Shown here: positions 54,809 through 63,277 of the stretch, in pieces | Position numbering within the stretch: the stretch's first letter is position 1 | How the letters are laid out: every line of letters begins with the position of its first letter | NCBI GenBank assembly: GCA_014860565.1 | Contig: JACZJN010000197.1 | Location: 1 to 64,000, forward strand | Length of the DNA stretch: 64,000 nucleotides | Origin: Bacteroidota bacterium | Lineage (GTDB): Bacteria; Bacteroidota; Ignavibacteria; SZUA-365 | Direction of reading: 5' to 3' | Program-made: the position numbers and the translations under genes | The notes under the pieces: generated by a model | Databases searched by the model: none | Told to the model about the DNA's origin: nothing | Seen by the model: only the letters and a program-made list of their open reading frames with translations

Positions 54809-57467
54809 AACTGAAGGTGCTCCCCCGTCCCTCTTCCGAAACGACATCCACCTCGCCACCCGTTTTCTCAATGATGCGCTTGACAATGGAGAGTCCCAGC
54901 CCGTGACCCTCGATTTTCGCCTGGGCAAGACGAGTAAAGGGCTGAAAAAGTTCGCCAAGCCGGTGGGCCGGAATTCCTGGACCATTGTCAGCGACCGAAT
55001 ACCGCAGCATACCGTCAGGAAGTTTTTCGGCGGTGATGGAAACGTGGCAGCCTTTGCCACCGTACTTGACGGCATTTCCGATATAATTGACCCACACTTC
55101 CTCGATCCAGGGGGCATACCCTCGCGGTACGAACCATTCGTCCGGCAGAATGATCGTACTCCGATTGTCGTTGATCTGCTTCTGCAATCGTCGAAGGGCG
55201 TCGCTGACGATCTGCTGCATTTCGATACGGTTGAAGTCGACATCCTCCTCGCGCACACTCGCGAGAAGCAGCAGGGAATTGATGATGGCGATCATCTTGC
55301 GGCCGTTGAACAGAATGCTGCTCATGTAATCTGTTAATTCCTCGACAGAGAATTCGCCGCCTTCGAATTGCACCATGTCGGCATAGCCGAGAATAAGGCT
55401 CAACGGATTTTTCAGATCGTGCGCGACACTGTGTGTAAACGTGTCGAGTTCCTCATTTCGCTCGCGCAGCTCCGCATTCTGTTCTCCAAGCAGCCGGTTT
55501 TTCTCCTCGACGTCCTGCTCGGCAAGCTTGATTTCGGTGATATCGCGGGTGACCGAGCCCGTAAGTGTGCCGAAAGATGAATTTACGCGGAAGCTGACCA
55601 TTTCGATGAATCGCCGTTCACCGTCCGGCTGCTGTATCCATTGTTGAAACAACCGATGCAGCCAATCGGGATTACCGGTTTCGAGATATTCCTGGGTCTC
55701 CTTCTTGATCTCATCGAGCCTCGCAGCATCCTGGCGAGATTTCTCCGGCAGCATACGGAATTGCACGTCCCAGTAAAACAGCGACAGCGCTTCCGGCTTC
55801 GTGATGCCCGTAATACGCTCCATGGAAGGATTCCACTCGATGATCCGTCCGCTGTTGTCCATGAGTACGATGCCGTCGGTCGAGTTCTCGATGATGCCGC
55901 GGAATTTTTCCTCTTCACGCCGCAGGGTGTCCTGCCCGCGAATTTCATCGGTCACATCCCGGGCGAAGACCACGACCATGGTAGGAGCACCGTTTCCATC
56001 GAGTACAGGCGTTCCACGCACACGAATGTGACGATCCTGGAATTCCGTGGTGTATTCAATCACCTCGCATGCGTGACAAAGCCGGAGCAGTCGTTCGCGC
56101 CGCTCCTCCGGAAAATCCGCAGGGAAATAATCGGTGAGATTCGCCCCAGCCATTTCATCAGGCGTTTTGCCGAAAAAGTCGGCTATTGTCGCACCCACCG
56201 TGAGCACTGTCCCGTCCGTGGCCAGAAGCAGAGCGTAATCCTGCGTCGAATTGATGAGCGCATCGAGTGTGTGTTTGGCCAACCGCTCCGACTCCCGGGC
56301 GGCTTTTTCCGCGGAAATATCCTTCACCGCGCCGAGGATGCCGACGAGCCGTCCCGTCTGTTTGTCAAACGTGGGATGGATATTGTCGCGCAGCCAGCGG
56401 ATGGATCCGTCTTTACGATGGATTCGGTATTGGAACACGCTCGGTCCCTTCTCGCAGTCCCGGAGGAATTCATCCGGTTTCGGCAGTTCCTTGGCAACTA
56501 AGACTCTCAACCAGGCATCGGGCAAGCCGATTATTTCACCTGGTGCATATCCAGTGATTCGCTCGAAGGCACCTTCAACCCACCGGGTGACGATGTGGCC
56601 GTCATCATCGATGCTGGCGGAATAGGCATAGTCCGAGGTCATTTCCGAGAGGATGCGGAATCGCTGCTCGCTTTCGAGTATACCATCGTTGGCATTGCGC
56701 CGATCGGTGACGTCATTGCCCACGAGCATGCAGCCCATGACCTCGTTTGCGTTCCCGCGGATAATGGTGGAATTCCACGAGATGACGCGGTGCTCGCCCG
56801 AGGCGGTGCGGATATCGGTTTCGAAGTCACGAATCCCCCGCTCATTCTGAAGGAGGATCTCATATTGTTCGATCATCTCTCGCCTTTTTTCCGCGTCCGG
56901 ATAGAGATATTCCCATCGATTCCGGCTGGCGAGGATGGATTCAGGTCCGTATCCCGATATTTTTTCCGCTCCCTTGTTCCAGAGAATCACATTTCCCTGG
57001 CGGTCGAGTGCCTCGACCCACACATTTGCTTCCCTGAGCAGGTTCTCATAAAATTCTTTCTGCGTGCGCAGATCGTGCTCGTGCCGCTTGCGTTCGATCG
57101 CATAGAGCAGCGCTTTTCCGAGTACGGAAGGACTGATCTCATCGATGCGGAGATAATCCTGCGCTCCTTTTTTCACTGCCTCCAGCGTGACGTCATGGCT
57201 GGTGGAATTCGTGATGAGGATGAGAGGAAGCGAGGAGGCGTGACTGCGCATGGCGACATACGTGTCGAGACCCCGGCTGTCGGAAAGAGTGAGATTGAGC
57301 AGGACGGCGTCGAAACGGGCATTGAGCGACTGCTGCAGTGCGTCAGCGAGACGCCTGACATGAGTGACCGAGCAGGAAACAGAGCTTTGCCGCAATGCTT
57401 CCTGAATCAGTTCCGCATCCGCGATGCGTTCTTCTACAAGAAGAACCTGATACGACATACCTTCCAT
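54777..57467 (-). CDS. Pseudo-receiver/PAS4 sensor histidine kinase
   Basis: 896 residues (an ATG three codons later is an alternative start). Order: receiver-like domain (1-125), four PAS domains (~135-255, ~265-400, ~405-520, ~525-655), a coiled coil, HisKA with phosphoacceptor His683 (HSVAHDLKNPLSLI) and HATPase (GNAVKYGG, ADNGPGIP, GHGLGLSIVK). In the receiver the phosphoacceptor Asp is Asn58 (AVLLNLTLSDSRG), and the conserved Lys is missing (YLRIDE), so it cannot be phosphorylated in the usual way. Its paralogue at 37565-40837 keeps both. No membrane helix. Putative -10 TATTAT at 57504-57509, in the same CAGTATTAT context as the paralogue. Confidence 0.93.
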   Translation of the reverse strand: MEGMSYQVLLVEERIADAELIQEALRQSSVSCSVTHVRRLADALQQSLNARFDAVLLNLTLSDSRGLDTYVAMRSHASSLPLILITNSTSHDVTLEAVKKGAQDYLRIDEISPSVLGKALLYAIERKRHEHDLRTQKEFYENLLREANVWVEALDRQGNVILWNKGAEKISGYGPESILASRNRWEYLYPDAEKRREMIEQYEILLQNERGIRDFETDIRTASGEHRVISWNSTIIRGNANEVMGCMLVGNDVTDRRNANDGILESEQRFRILSEMTSDYAYSASIDDDGHIVTRWVEGAFERITGYAPGEIIGLPDAWLRVLVAKELPKPDEFLRDCEKGPSVFQYRIHRKDGSIRWLRDNIHPTFDKQTGRLVGILGAVKDISAEKAARESERLAKHTLDALINSTQDYALLLATDGTVLTVGATIADFFGKTPDEMAGANLTDYFPADFPEERRERLLRLCHACEVIEYTTEFQDRHIRVRGTPVLDGNGAPTMVVVFARDVTDEIRGQDTLRREEEKFRGIIENSTDGIVLMDNSGRIIEWNPSMERITGITKPEALSLFYWDVQFRMLPEKSRQDAARLDEIKKETQEYLETGNPDWLHRLFQQWIQQPDGERRFIEMVSFRVNSSFGTLTGSVTRDITEIKLAEQDVEEKNRLLGEQNAELRERNEELDTFTHSVAHDLKNPLSLILGYADMVQFEGGEFSVEELTDYMSSILFNGRKMIAIINSLLLLASVREEDVDFNRIEMQQIVSDALRRLQKQINDNRSTIILPDEWFVPRGYAPWIEEVWVNYIGNAVKYGGKGCHVSITAEKLPDGMLRYSVADNGPGIPAHRLGELFQPFTRLAQAKIEGHGLGLSIVKRIIEKTGGEVDVVSEEGRGSTFSFTLPAAEAGR

Positions 57468-57524
57468 CTATAGCAGGTGGGAAAGGTGGTTTCGTAAGGT
57501 GGCATAATACTGGAAAGCCACGAT

Positions 57525-57554
57525 AAAAAAAACGAAGTGCTCCGCAACGAAGCA
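57525..57554 (-). terminator. Weak terminator candidate after the Sel1 gene
   Basis: On the minus strand TGCTTC-GTTGC-GGAGCA (6 bp stem, one wobble) is followed by five bases and then eight T. The stem is short; the T run also coincides with the -35 position of the kinase promoter. Confidence 0.35.
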
Positions 57555-57566
57555 AGGAAAGCGACG

Positions 57567-59123
57567 CTATCGCGATTCGACCCGGTACGCCGGGTTAAGC
57601 GGACGTCGATCGTCATACATTCGTTTCAGAGAATTGAAGGCCGTCTGACTGCCGCGCACGGCGCAGTCGCGATAGCGCCGCGCGGCTTCGCCGATGTCGG
57701 CGGTGCGTCCGGTACCCCGCTCATAGGTCGACGCCAGGGCGACCTGCGCGAGCAGCGACCCCTGCTTCGCTCCCGCTTCGAGCAACGAGAGAGCGGAGGC
57801 CAGTTCCATCGTAGCATTTTGCCCAAACACCCTCGCGGCCGCGAGCCGTAGCCGCGCTTCGTCCATTGGCAGTGATGCGGCCTGAGTCCACAGGGCAGTC
57901 GCCTTCTTCGTGTCCGCCGTCACCCAGCGTCCCGTCGCATAACAGATTCCAAGCTGCACGAGCGCGGGGGCATACTGCTGCACTGCCGCGCGTTTGAGCA
58001 GACCCAGCGCCTGCGCATCGGAGAGGCGCGTATCGATATCCATGGCCTTGAGGGATGCCCAGACATATTGCGCCTGGGCATCGCCGCCCCATGCACGATC
58101 CGGCAGCTGCGCGGGAAGGCCGGAATTCCGCAGCAATTCGATCAGGAGGGCCGGCGCACGCGCGGATTCGAGATAGATTGCCGTGACAAACAGTGACGCG
58201 GCGGTCATGCGGTTTCGCGTGACATGTATTCCTTCGTCATATAATCTTCCCAGCAATGCGAGCGCTTCCGGATTTCCCCACTCCGCCATGCGCGTGAGCT
58301 GCAGCCATGCGGCGGTATCGACATGCTCCTCAAGCAGCGTTCCGAGCGATAACGAATCGCCGGCCGTGAAATCTCGCGATGCCAGCAATTCATCGAAGAG
58401 CAGAGGAGTCGCAAGTGCTTTCGGCTGCGCCTCGCGGCTGAAGTCGAGCAGCACCGGCGTCCAGGCAACGAGCGATTGCGCGTCGCTGCTTTCTTCCCCG
58501 TCCGGTTTCGGCGACGCAGGTTCAACGCGTGCCGAGTCGGCGGAGAGGTGGACATATCCCCTGCGCTGAATTTCCTGTTTCGCACGGAGCGCTGGCTCAT
58601 ACCCTGCCTGGGCGGCTTTGTCCACCCACACCCACGCGCTGTCCCAGTTCCGCGGCACGACGAGGTTGTCGGTATAGAAAATCCCGGTCACATGCTGTGC
58701 CTCAACCATGCCTTTCTCCGCCGCGGCGCGAAACAGGCGATATGCCTTGAAGGGATTCCACACGGTACCCCGGCCGTTGTTGAGCAGCATCGCGTAATTG
58801 TACATGGCGGGCGGAAGCTCCTGCAGCGCCGCTTTCTCAATCCAGTACGCGCTTTTCACGGTATCGGCCGCCACCCCGTTTCCGGTCAGCAGTCGTACGC
58901 CGAGTTCGTGCTGCGCCAGAGGATCGCCGTTGGCGGCGTCGCGTTCGAGCAGGAAAATGTTGATCTGTTTGCGCAGCCCGTCATTCCGCGCATCCTTGTT
59001 GCTGCTCTCGGGCCGATAGCCGCGAAATACCGGTGAATTTGGATAGCCCTGTGCGTGTACCATTGAAGTGCAGAAAATCGTGGATACAACAATCAGGCTA
59101 TATGCGAGGCGTTTTGAAGTCAT
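57567..59123 (-). CDS. Exported Sel1-like repeat (TPR-like) protein
   Basis: 518 residues with a signal peptide (YSLIVVSTIFCTSMVHAQG). Sel1-type helical repeats of ~36 residues occur in two groups (about 55-175 and 265-500): for example AQHELGVRLLTGNGVAADTV, AMYNYAMLLNNGRGTVWNPF, EALALLGRLYDEGIHVTRNR, and AQVALASTYERGTGRTADIG. Such solenoids bind partner proteins in envelope signalling or secretion. A low-complexity linker (~180-220, PASPKPDGEESSDAQ) separates the groups. It diverges from the UPF0182 gene across 151 bases. Confidence 0.88.
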   Translation of the reverse strand: MTSKRLAYSLIVVSTIFCTSMVHAQGYPNSPVFRGYRPESSNKDARNDGLRKQINIFLLERDAANGDPLAQHELGVRLLTGNGVAADTVKSAYWIEKAALQELPPAMYNYAMLLNNGRGTVWNPFKAYRLFRAAAEKGMVEAQHVTGIFYTDNLVVPRNWDSAWVWVDKAAQAGYEPALRAKQEIQRRGYVHLSADSARVEPASPKPDGEESSDAQSLVAWTPVLLDFSREAQPKALATPLLFDELLASRDFTAGDSLSLGTLLEEHVDTAAWLQLTRMAEWGNPEALALLGRLYDEGIHVTRNRMTAASLFVTAIYLESARAPALLIELLRNSGLPAQLPDRAWGGDAQAQYVWASLKAMDIDTRLSDAQALGLLKRAAVQQYAPALVQLGICYATGRWVTADTKKATALWTQAASLPMDEARLRLAAARVFGQNATMELASALSLLEAGAKQGSLLAQVALASTYERGTGRTADIGEAARRYRDCAVRGSQTAFNSLKRMYDDRRPLNPAYRVESR

Positions 59124-59213
59124 TTATGCATTCTATGCTGCCGAATGATCAGAAACAATGGATTTCCGCAGTTGCGTGAAACCCAACCCCATGCGCGCAT
59201 TCCTCGCGAACCA

Positions 59214-59242
59214 TTGCCTTTGCTACCAGGATGAACTAGATT
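59214..59242 (+). promoter_or_regulatory. Possible promoter of the UPF0182 gene
   Basis: TTGCCT (59214-59219), 17-base spacer, TAGATT (59237-59242), four of six consensus bases in each hexamer, about 26 bases of leader before the ATG at 59275. Confidence 0.4.
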
Positions 59243-59274
59243 CAAGACATGTATCTCCAACATCGGACACAACT

Positions 59275-61992
59275 ATGAAAATCAGACGTACGCTCGGCAT
59301 CGTCTTTTCGGTCCTTATCGCATTGATGATCCTGCTCGGGCTTGTATCCTCTTTCGTCACCGACATGTGGTGGTTCGACAGCGTGGGCTACATCGAGGTA
59401 TTCTGGAAAAGCTACAGCGCCCAGTACATGCTCTGGATCGCGGGTTTTTTGATTTTCCTCATCGCGATGAATCTCAATCTGAGCATCGCACTCCGCTCCG
59501 AATCCAATCTGACGGTCGATCCCCGGCTGCAGAAATTCGTTGAAGGTTTCCAGAAGGCCATCCGCTGGCTCGCCTATGGCGCTTCGCTCTTCCTCGGCGT
59601 CATCATGGCCGGCATGCTCAGCAGCAACTGGATGGAAATGCTGGTATATGGCAGCAGCGAAAGCTTTCATCTGGCGGATCCGATTTTCGGCAATGACGTT
59701 TCGTTCTATCTCTTTCAACTTCCCTTCATCACCACCATTCAGTCGTGGCTTATCGGCCTCGTGGTGCTGACGATCATCGGGACGGTGGCCGTGTACGTCG
59801 TGCGCCAGGGCGTCAGTTTCGCCGTGGGACGCATTTCCATTTCCGCCATGGCGCGCAAACATCTCGCCATCCTTCTCGGCATACTGTTTCTTCTCATCGC
59901 ATCGAGCTACTGGCTCGGCCGCTATGATATCCTCTCCTCCGGACGCTCTTCGAGCTTTTTCGGTGCGGGATTCAGCGACGTTAATGCGCAGCTCCCCGCG
60001 GCCTGGATCATGACCTTCGTCTCACTTGTGGGCGGCGCCGCGATCGTGTACGCTCTCTTTTCCCGCAGCTTCAAGCTGCTCGCGAAAGTCGGCGTCGGCT
60101 ACATCGTGATCGCGATACTCGCCGGTTCGGTCTATCCGGCTCTCGTCCAGAAATTCATCGTCAATCCGAACGAACAGAGCAAGGAACTGCCGTTCATCGA
60201 AAACAACGTGAAGTTCACGCGCGAGGCCTACGACCTCAATCGCATCGAGGAAAAGCCGATCGATCCGCAGTACACGCTGAACTCCGACGATATCATCGCC
60301 GACAGCTCCACCGTGCGCAACATCATGCTGTGGGACTACCGTCCGCTGGCCAGCACGCTCGATCAGCTGCAGGTCATCCGCCTCTATTACACATTCCCCG
60401 ACGTGGACATCGACCGCTATCGCCTGCCCGACGGCAGCTTCCGCCAGGTGATGCTCAGCGCGCGCGAACTCGACCAGAACAAGCTGCCCGCCAACGCGCA
60501 GACCTGGGTCAACACCAATCTCGTCTACACGCACGGCTACGGACTCGGGATGAGTCCGGTGAACGTCGTAACGGAAGAGGGACTCCCCGAATTCTTCATC
60601 AAGGACATTCCCCCGATCTCGGAACACGGGTTGACCGTCGACCGTCCGGAGATCTACTATGGCGAGGAGACGAACAAACACGTCATTGTGAAAGGCAATA
60701 TCGAGGAATTCGACTATCCGCTCGGCGATGTGAACCAGATGACGAAGTATCTCGAGACTTCGGGCGTTTCGACCGGATCGATGCTCCGCCGCTTGATTTT
60801 CGCGATGCATTTCAGCGATCTGAACATGCTGATTTCCGGATACATCGCTCCGGAAAGCAGGGTGCTCTACTATCGCAACATCCACGAACGTGTCCGCAAA
60901 ATTGCGCCGTTCCTTACCTTCGACGGGGACCCGTACCTGGTCGTCGCGGACGGGCGGTTGTACTGGATTTACGACGCCTATACCACCAGCCGCAATTTCC
61001 CGTATTCGAAACCGACCGCGGATTTCAATTACATACGCAACTCGGTGAAAATCGTGATCGACGCCTATAACGGTGACACGAAATTCTATCTGTTCAATGC
61101 GGACATGGACCCCTTCATCCGCGTCTACAAAAGCGTCTTCCCGGACCTCTTCCTCGACCAGAGCGAATTGCCGGAAAATCTCCGCGCGCATATCCGCTAT
61201 CCGCAGGATCTCTTCGATATTCAGTCCGAAGTCTACTCGACCTATCACATGGATGACCCACAGGTCTTTTATAACAAGGAAGATCTTTGGAACATCGCCA
61301 ACGAGAAGCTGCAGGATCAGGTGGTGCAAATGGAAAGCTATTACGCCATCATGCGCCTCCCGGGCGAACCGCATGAGGAATTCATCCAGATGATTCCCTA
61401 CACGCCGAACAAGCGCGACAACATGATCGCATGGCTGTGCGCGCGCAGCGACGGCGATAATTACGGGAAAATGCTGGTGTACAAGTTCCCGAAGAAAGAG
61501 CAGGTGTACGGTCCGATGCAGGTCGCGGCGCGCATGGACCAGGATCCCGTGATTTCGCAGCAGCTCACGCTGTGGAACCAGCAGGGATCGAGTGTCTACC
61601 GCGGTAATCTGCTCGTGATTCCCATCCGCGAAGAAGTTATCTACGTGCAGCCGATTTACCTGCAGGCGACCTCGGGCAAGCTCCCCGAACTCAAGCGCGT
61701 GATCGTCGCATACCACAATCGTCTCGCGATGGAAACCACGCTCGAACAGAGTCTCCGGCAGGTGTTCCGCGGGAGCGTCCCGGCCGAGGCCGATGGAACC
61801 GTGCCGACCGTGGTGCAGTCCCAGGACGCGCAACGTTCGACCAAGGGCGTCCGTGAACTCTCACGTTCCGCGATGAAATACTTTAACGACGCCATCAGCG
61901 CGCAGCGCAGCGGTGACTGGGCGCGATACGGCGAGGAGATCGAACTTCTGAAGAAGGAACTCGAAGCCCTCGTCAAGGAAGCAGGAAAATAG
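59275..61992 (+). CDS. UPF0182-family large membrane protein
   Basis: 905 residues from ATG 59275; upstream in-frame ATGs at 59158 and later give a non-hydrophobic extension and precede the likely promoter. Seven membrane helices occupy the first ~300 residues (TLGIVFSVLIALMILLGLVS; then WWFDSVGYIEVFWKSYSAQY, the family hallmark after helix 1). A large extracytoplasmic domain follows, with ERPxYG-like DRPEIYYGE, DGDPYLVVADGRLYWIYDAY, and TTSRNFPYS. The function of UPF0182 is unknown; the C-terminal ~60 residues are helical and charged. It converges on the sulfurtransferase gene with one base between the stops. Confidence 0.93.
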   Translation: MKIRRTLGIVFSVLIALMILLGLVSSFVTDMWWFDSVGYIEVFWKSYSAQYMLWIAGFLIFLIAMNLNLSIALRSESNLTVDPRLQKFVEGFQKAIRWLAYGASLFLGVIMAGMLSSNWMEMLVYGSSESFHLADPIFGNDVSFYLFQLPFITTIQSWLIGLVVLTIIGTVAVYVVRQGVSFAVGRISISAMARKHLAILLGILFLLIASSYWLGRYDILSSGRSSSFFGAGFSDVNAQLPAAWIMTFVSLVGGAAIVYALFSRSFKLLAKVGVGYIVIAILAGSVYPALVQKFIVNPNEQSKELPFIENNVKFTREAYDLNRIEEKPIDPQYTLNSDDIIADSSTVRNIMLWDYRPLASTLDQLQVIRLYYTFPDVDIDRYRLPDGSFRQVMLSARELDQNKLPANAQTWVNTNLVYTHGYGLGMSPVNVVTEEGLPEFFIKDIPPISEHGLTVDRPEIYYGEETNKHVIVKGNIEEFDYPLGDVNQMTKYLETSGVSTGSMLRRLIFAMHFSDLNMLISGYIAPESRVLYYRNIHERVRKIAPFLTFDGDPYLVVADGRLYWIYDAYTTSRNFPYSKPTADFNYIRNSVKIVIDAYNGDTKFYLFNADMDPFIRVYKSVFPDLFLDQSELPENLRAHIRYPQDLFDIQSEVYSTYHMDDPQVFYNKEDLWNIANEKLQDQVVQMESYYAIMRLPGEPHEEFIQMIPYTPNKRDNMIAWLCARSDGDNYGKMLVYKFPKKEQVYGPMQVAARMDQDPVISQQLTLWNQQGSSVYRGNLLVIPIREEVIYVQPIYLQATSGKLPELKRVIVAYHNRLAMETTLEQSLRQVFRGSVPAEADGTVPTVVQSQDAQRSTKGVRELSRSAMKYFNDAISAQRSGDWARYGEEIELLKKELEALVKEAGK

Positions 61993-61993
61993 A

Positions 61994-62812
61994 TCAGCTC
62001 CCGGTAACGATCGGATTCTCTTCGTAGCTGATCCAGTCGCTCCAACTGCCGGCATAGAGACGCGGAATATCGAGTCCCGCGCGCGCGGCGGCGAGCACGT
62101 TGACGCAGGCCGTCACGCCCGACCCGCAGTAAACAATACTGCGTTCGTCGGCCACGGCGAGCGCATCGGCCATGCGGGCGATACTCACAAAATGCCCGTT
62201 CTCCGCAACCAGGTCCCGCCAGGGCACGTTGATCGCGCCGGGGATATGTCCGGCTTTCACATCGATGGTTTCCTCCTCGCCGGTGAAGCGTTCCGAAGCG
62301 CGGCAGTCGAAGAGGATTTCCGATGCGGTGCGATCGCGGACATCCTCCATCGACGCCAGCATTTCCGATTGCACTTCCGCGGTGAACAGGACGGGTACCG
62401 GCGCGGCCGACTCCCCGCTGACCTCTCCGCCCATGTCCTTCCATGCCGTGAATCCACCGTCCAGCACACGGACGTTCTCTTGTCCGCAATACCGCAGCAT
62501 CCACCACAGCCGCGCGGCGTAACACCCGCCTTCGTCGTCGTATGCGACGACCGCGGTTTTCCCGCGCTCGATGCCGAGGCGGCCGAACAGCGCCTGCATG
62601 TCTTCGACGGTTGGCAGAGGATGCCGTCCGCCATGCTCAGCGAGCGGCGCGGTCAGGTCATCATCGAGAGAGACATAGTTCGCACCAGGAATATGTCCCT
62701 CATCGAAACGGCGTCGGCCGTCCGCCGGCTGCGCGAGGTCGAAGCGGCAGTCGAAGAGCAGAACGGAAGAAATTTCCTGTGAAAGCTGTTCCGGGGAAAT
62801 AAGAACCGACAT
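61994..62812 (-). CDS. Tandem-rhodanese sulfurtransferase (thiosulfate/3-mercaptopyruvate type)
   Basis: 272 residues from ATG 62812, which has AGAGGA five bases upstream; the longer frame to 62962 is unsupported. Two rhodanese domains: the N-terminal one (LLFDCRFDLAQPADGRRR, HIPGANYVSLDDDL) is inactive, and the C-terminal one carries the catalytic Cys in SIVYCGSGVTACV. The loop CGSGVTA corresponds to mercaptopyruvate-type enzymes (SseA; CG[S/T]GVT) more than to thiosulfate-specific CRKGVT. It moves sulfane sulfur to cyanide or thiols in the cytoplasm. No other sulfur gene adjoins it. Confidence 0.94.
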   Translation of the reverse strand: MSVLISPEQLSQEISSVLLFDCRFDLAQPADGRRRFDEGHIPGANYVSLDDDLTAPLAEHGGRHPLPTVEDMQALFGRLGIERGKTAVVAYDDEGGCYAARLWWMLRYCGQENVRVLDGGFTAWKDMGGEVSGESAAPVPVLFTAEVQSEMLASMEDVRDRTASEILFDCRASERFTGEEETIDVKAGHIPGAINVPWRDLVAENGHFVSIARMADALAVADERSIVYCGSGVTACVNVLAAARAGLDIPRLYAGSWSDWISYEENPIVTGS

Positions 62813-63012
62813 GGTCATCCTCTGTTGAAATCGTCCGCACCCGCGCGGGGTTCCATCCAAACACGCGGTTTTTCCAAACATACGGAATTCATCCTCATCG
62901 GCGTGCATGGACGAAATTTTGACCTGGATTGCACTGCGCCGCGGGTAACTATTTCGTAACATAAAGCGTTAAGAAACTAGGAAGTGTGAAGCGAACGGAC
63001 CCCTTCTTCACA

Positions 63013-63099
63013 ATGATGGATAGACTCAATACCCTTCCTGAGAAAAAGGCTCAAGTAACGGCACCTCTCGAAAAGTCCCTCGTTTCCCTTCCTTTTTAA
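63013..63099 (+). CDS. 28-residue small ORF ending at a terminator
   Basis: ATG-ATG at 63013 opens a frame of 28 codons ending TAA at 63097-63099. The peptide starts MMDRLNTLPEKKAQV and ends SLVSLPF; it is Lys/Leu/Pro-rich with no signal sequence and matches no family I recognise. The stop codon overlaps the base of a 13-bp terminator stem. A TGTGAAG/CTTCACA dyad sits directly before the ATG and would hide the start region in RNA; AGGAAG is about 25 bases upstream, too far for a normal ribosome-binding site. It may be a leader peptide, a small protein, or chance within a small RNA. Confidence 0.4.
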   Translation: MMDRLNTLPEKKAQVTAPLEKSLVSLPF

Positions 63100-63135
63100 A
63101 AGATCCCGGTTCCCCTCCTCTGACCGGGATCTTTT
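63098..63135 (+). terminator. Strong Rho-independent terminator
   Basis: AAAAGATCCCGGT (63098-63110) pairs perfectly with ACCGGGATCTTTT (63123-63135) around a 12-base loop, and the T run continues to 63138. It ends the transcript containing the 28-codon ORF or a small RNA; on the minus strand the A run gives a U tract too. Confidence 0.93.
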
Positions 63136-63277
63136 TTTATTTCCCGCCTCCCGCTCTCCCTCCCATGCTTGAAAAAGCGCGTCAAATCAGATACCTTCTA
63201 TCTTCGATCACCACATTCATTCTCCTGCGGAATTCGATTCCGTCAGTACGATTCGTTGCAGCTCGCAGGCATCCGTC

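Larger units (their letters stand above)
62813..63277. other. 465-base region before the last gene
   Basis: It holds the sulfurtransferase promoter side, a TGTGAAG-N14-CTTCACA dyad (62985-62991 and 63006-63012), the 28-codon ORF at 63013-63099, a strong terminator at 63098-63135, and a 142-base leader before the ATG at 63278 in which I see no clear promoter. Confidence 0.6.

Noticed and set aside
60022..61833. 603-codon minus-strand frame inside the UPF0182 gene
   Set aside because: Mirror frame of a conserved family; no start signals and an unnatural His/Arg/Val composition.
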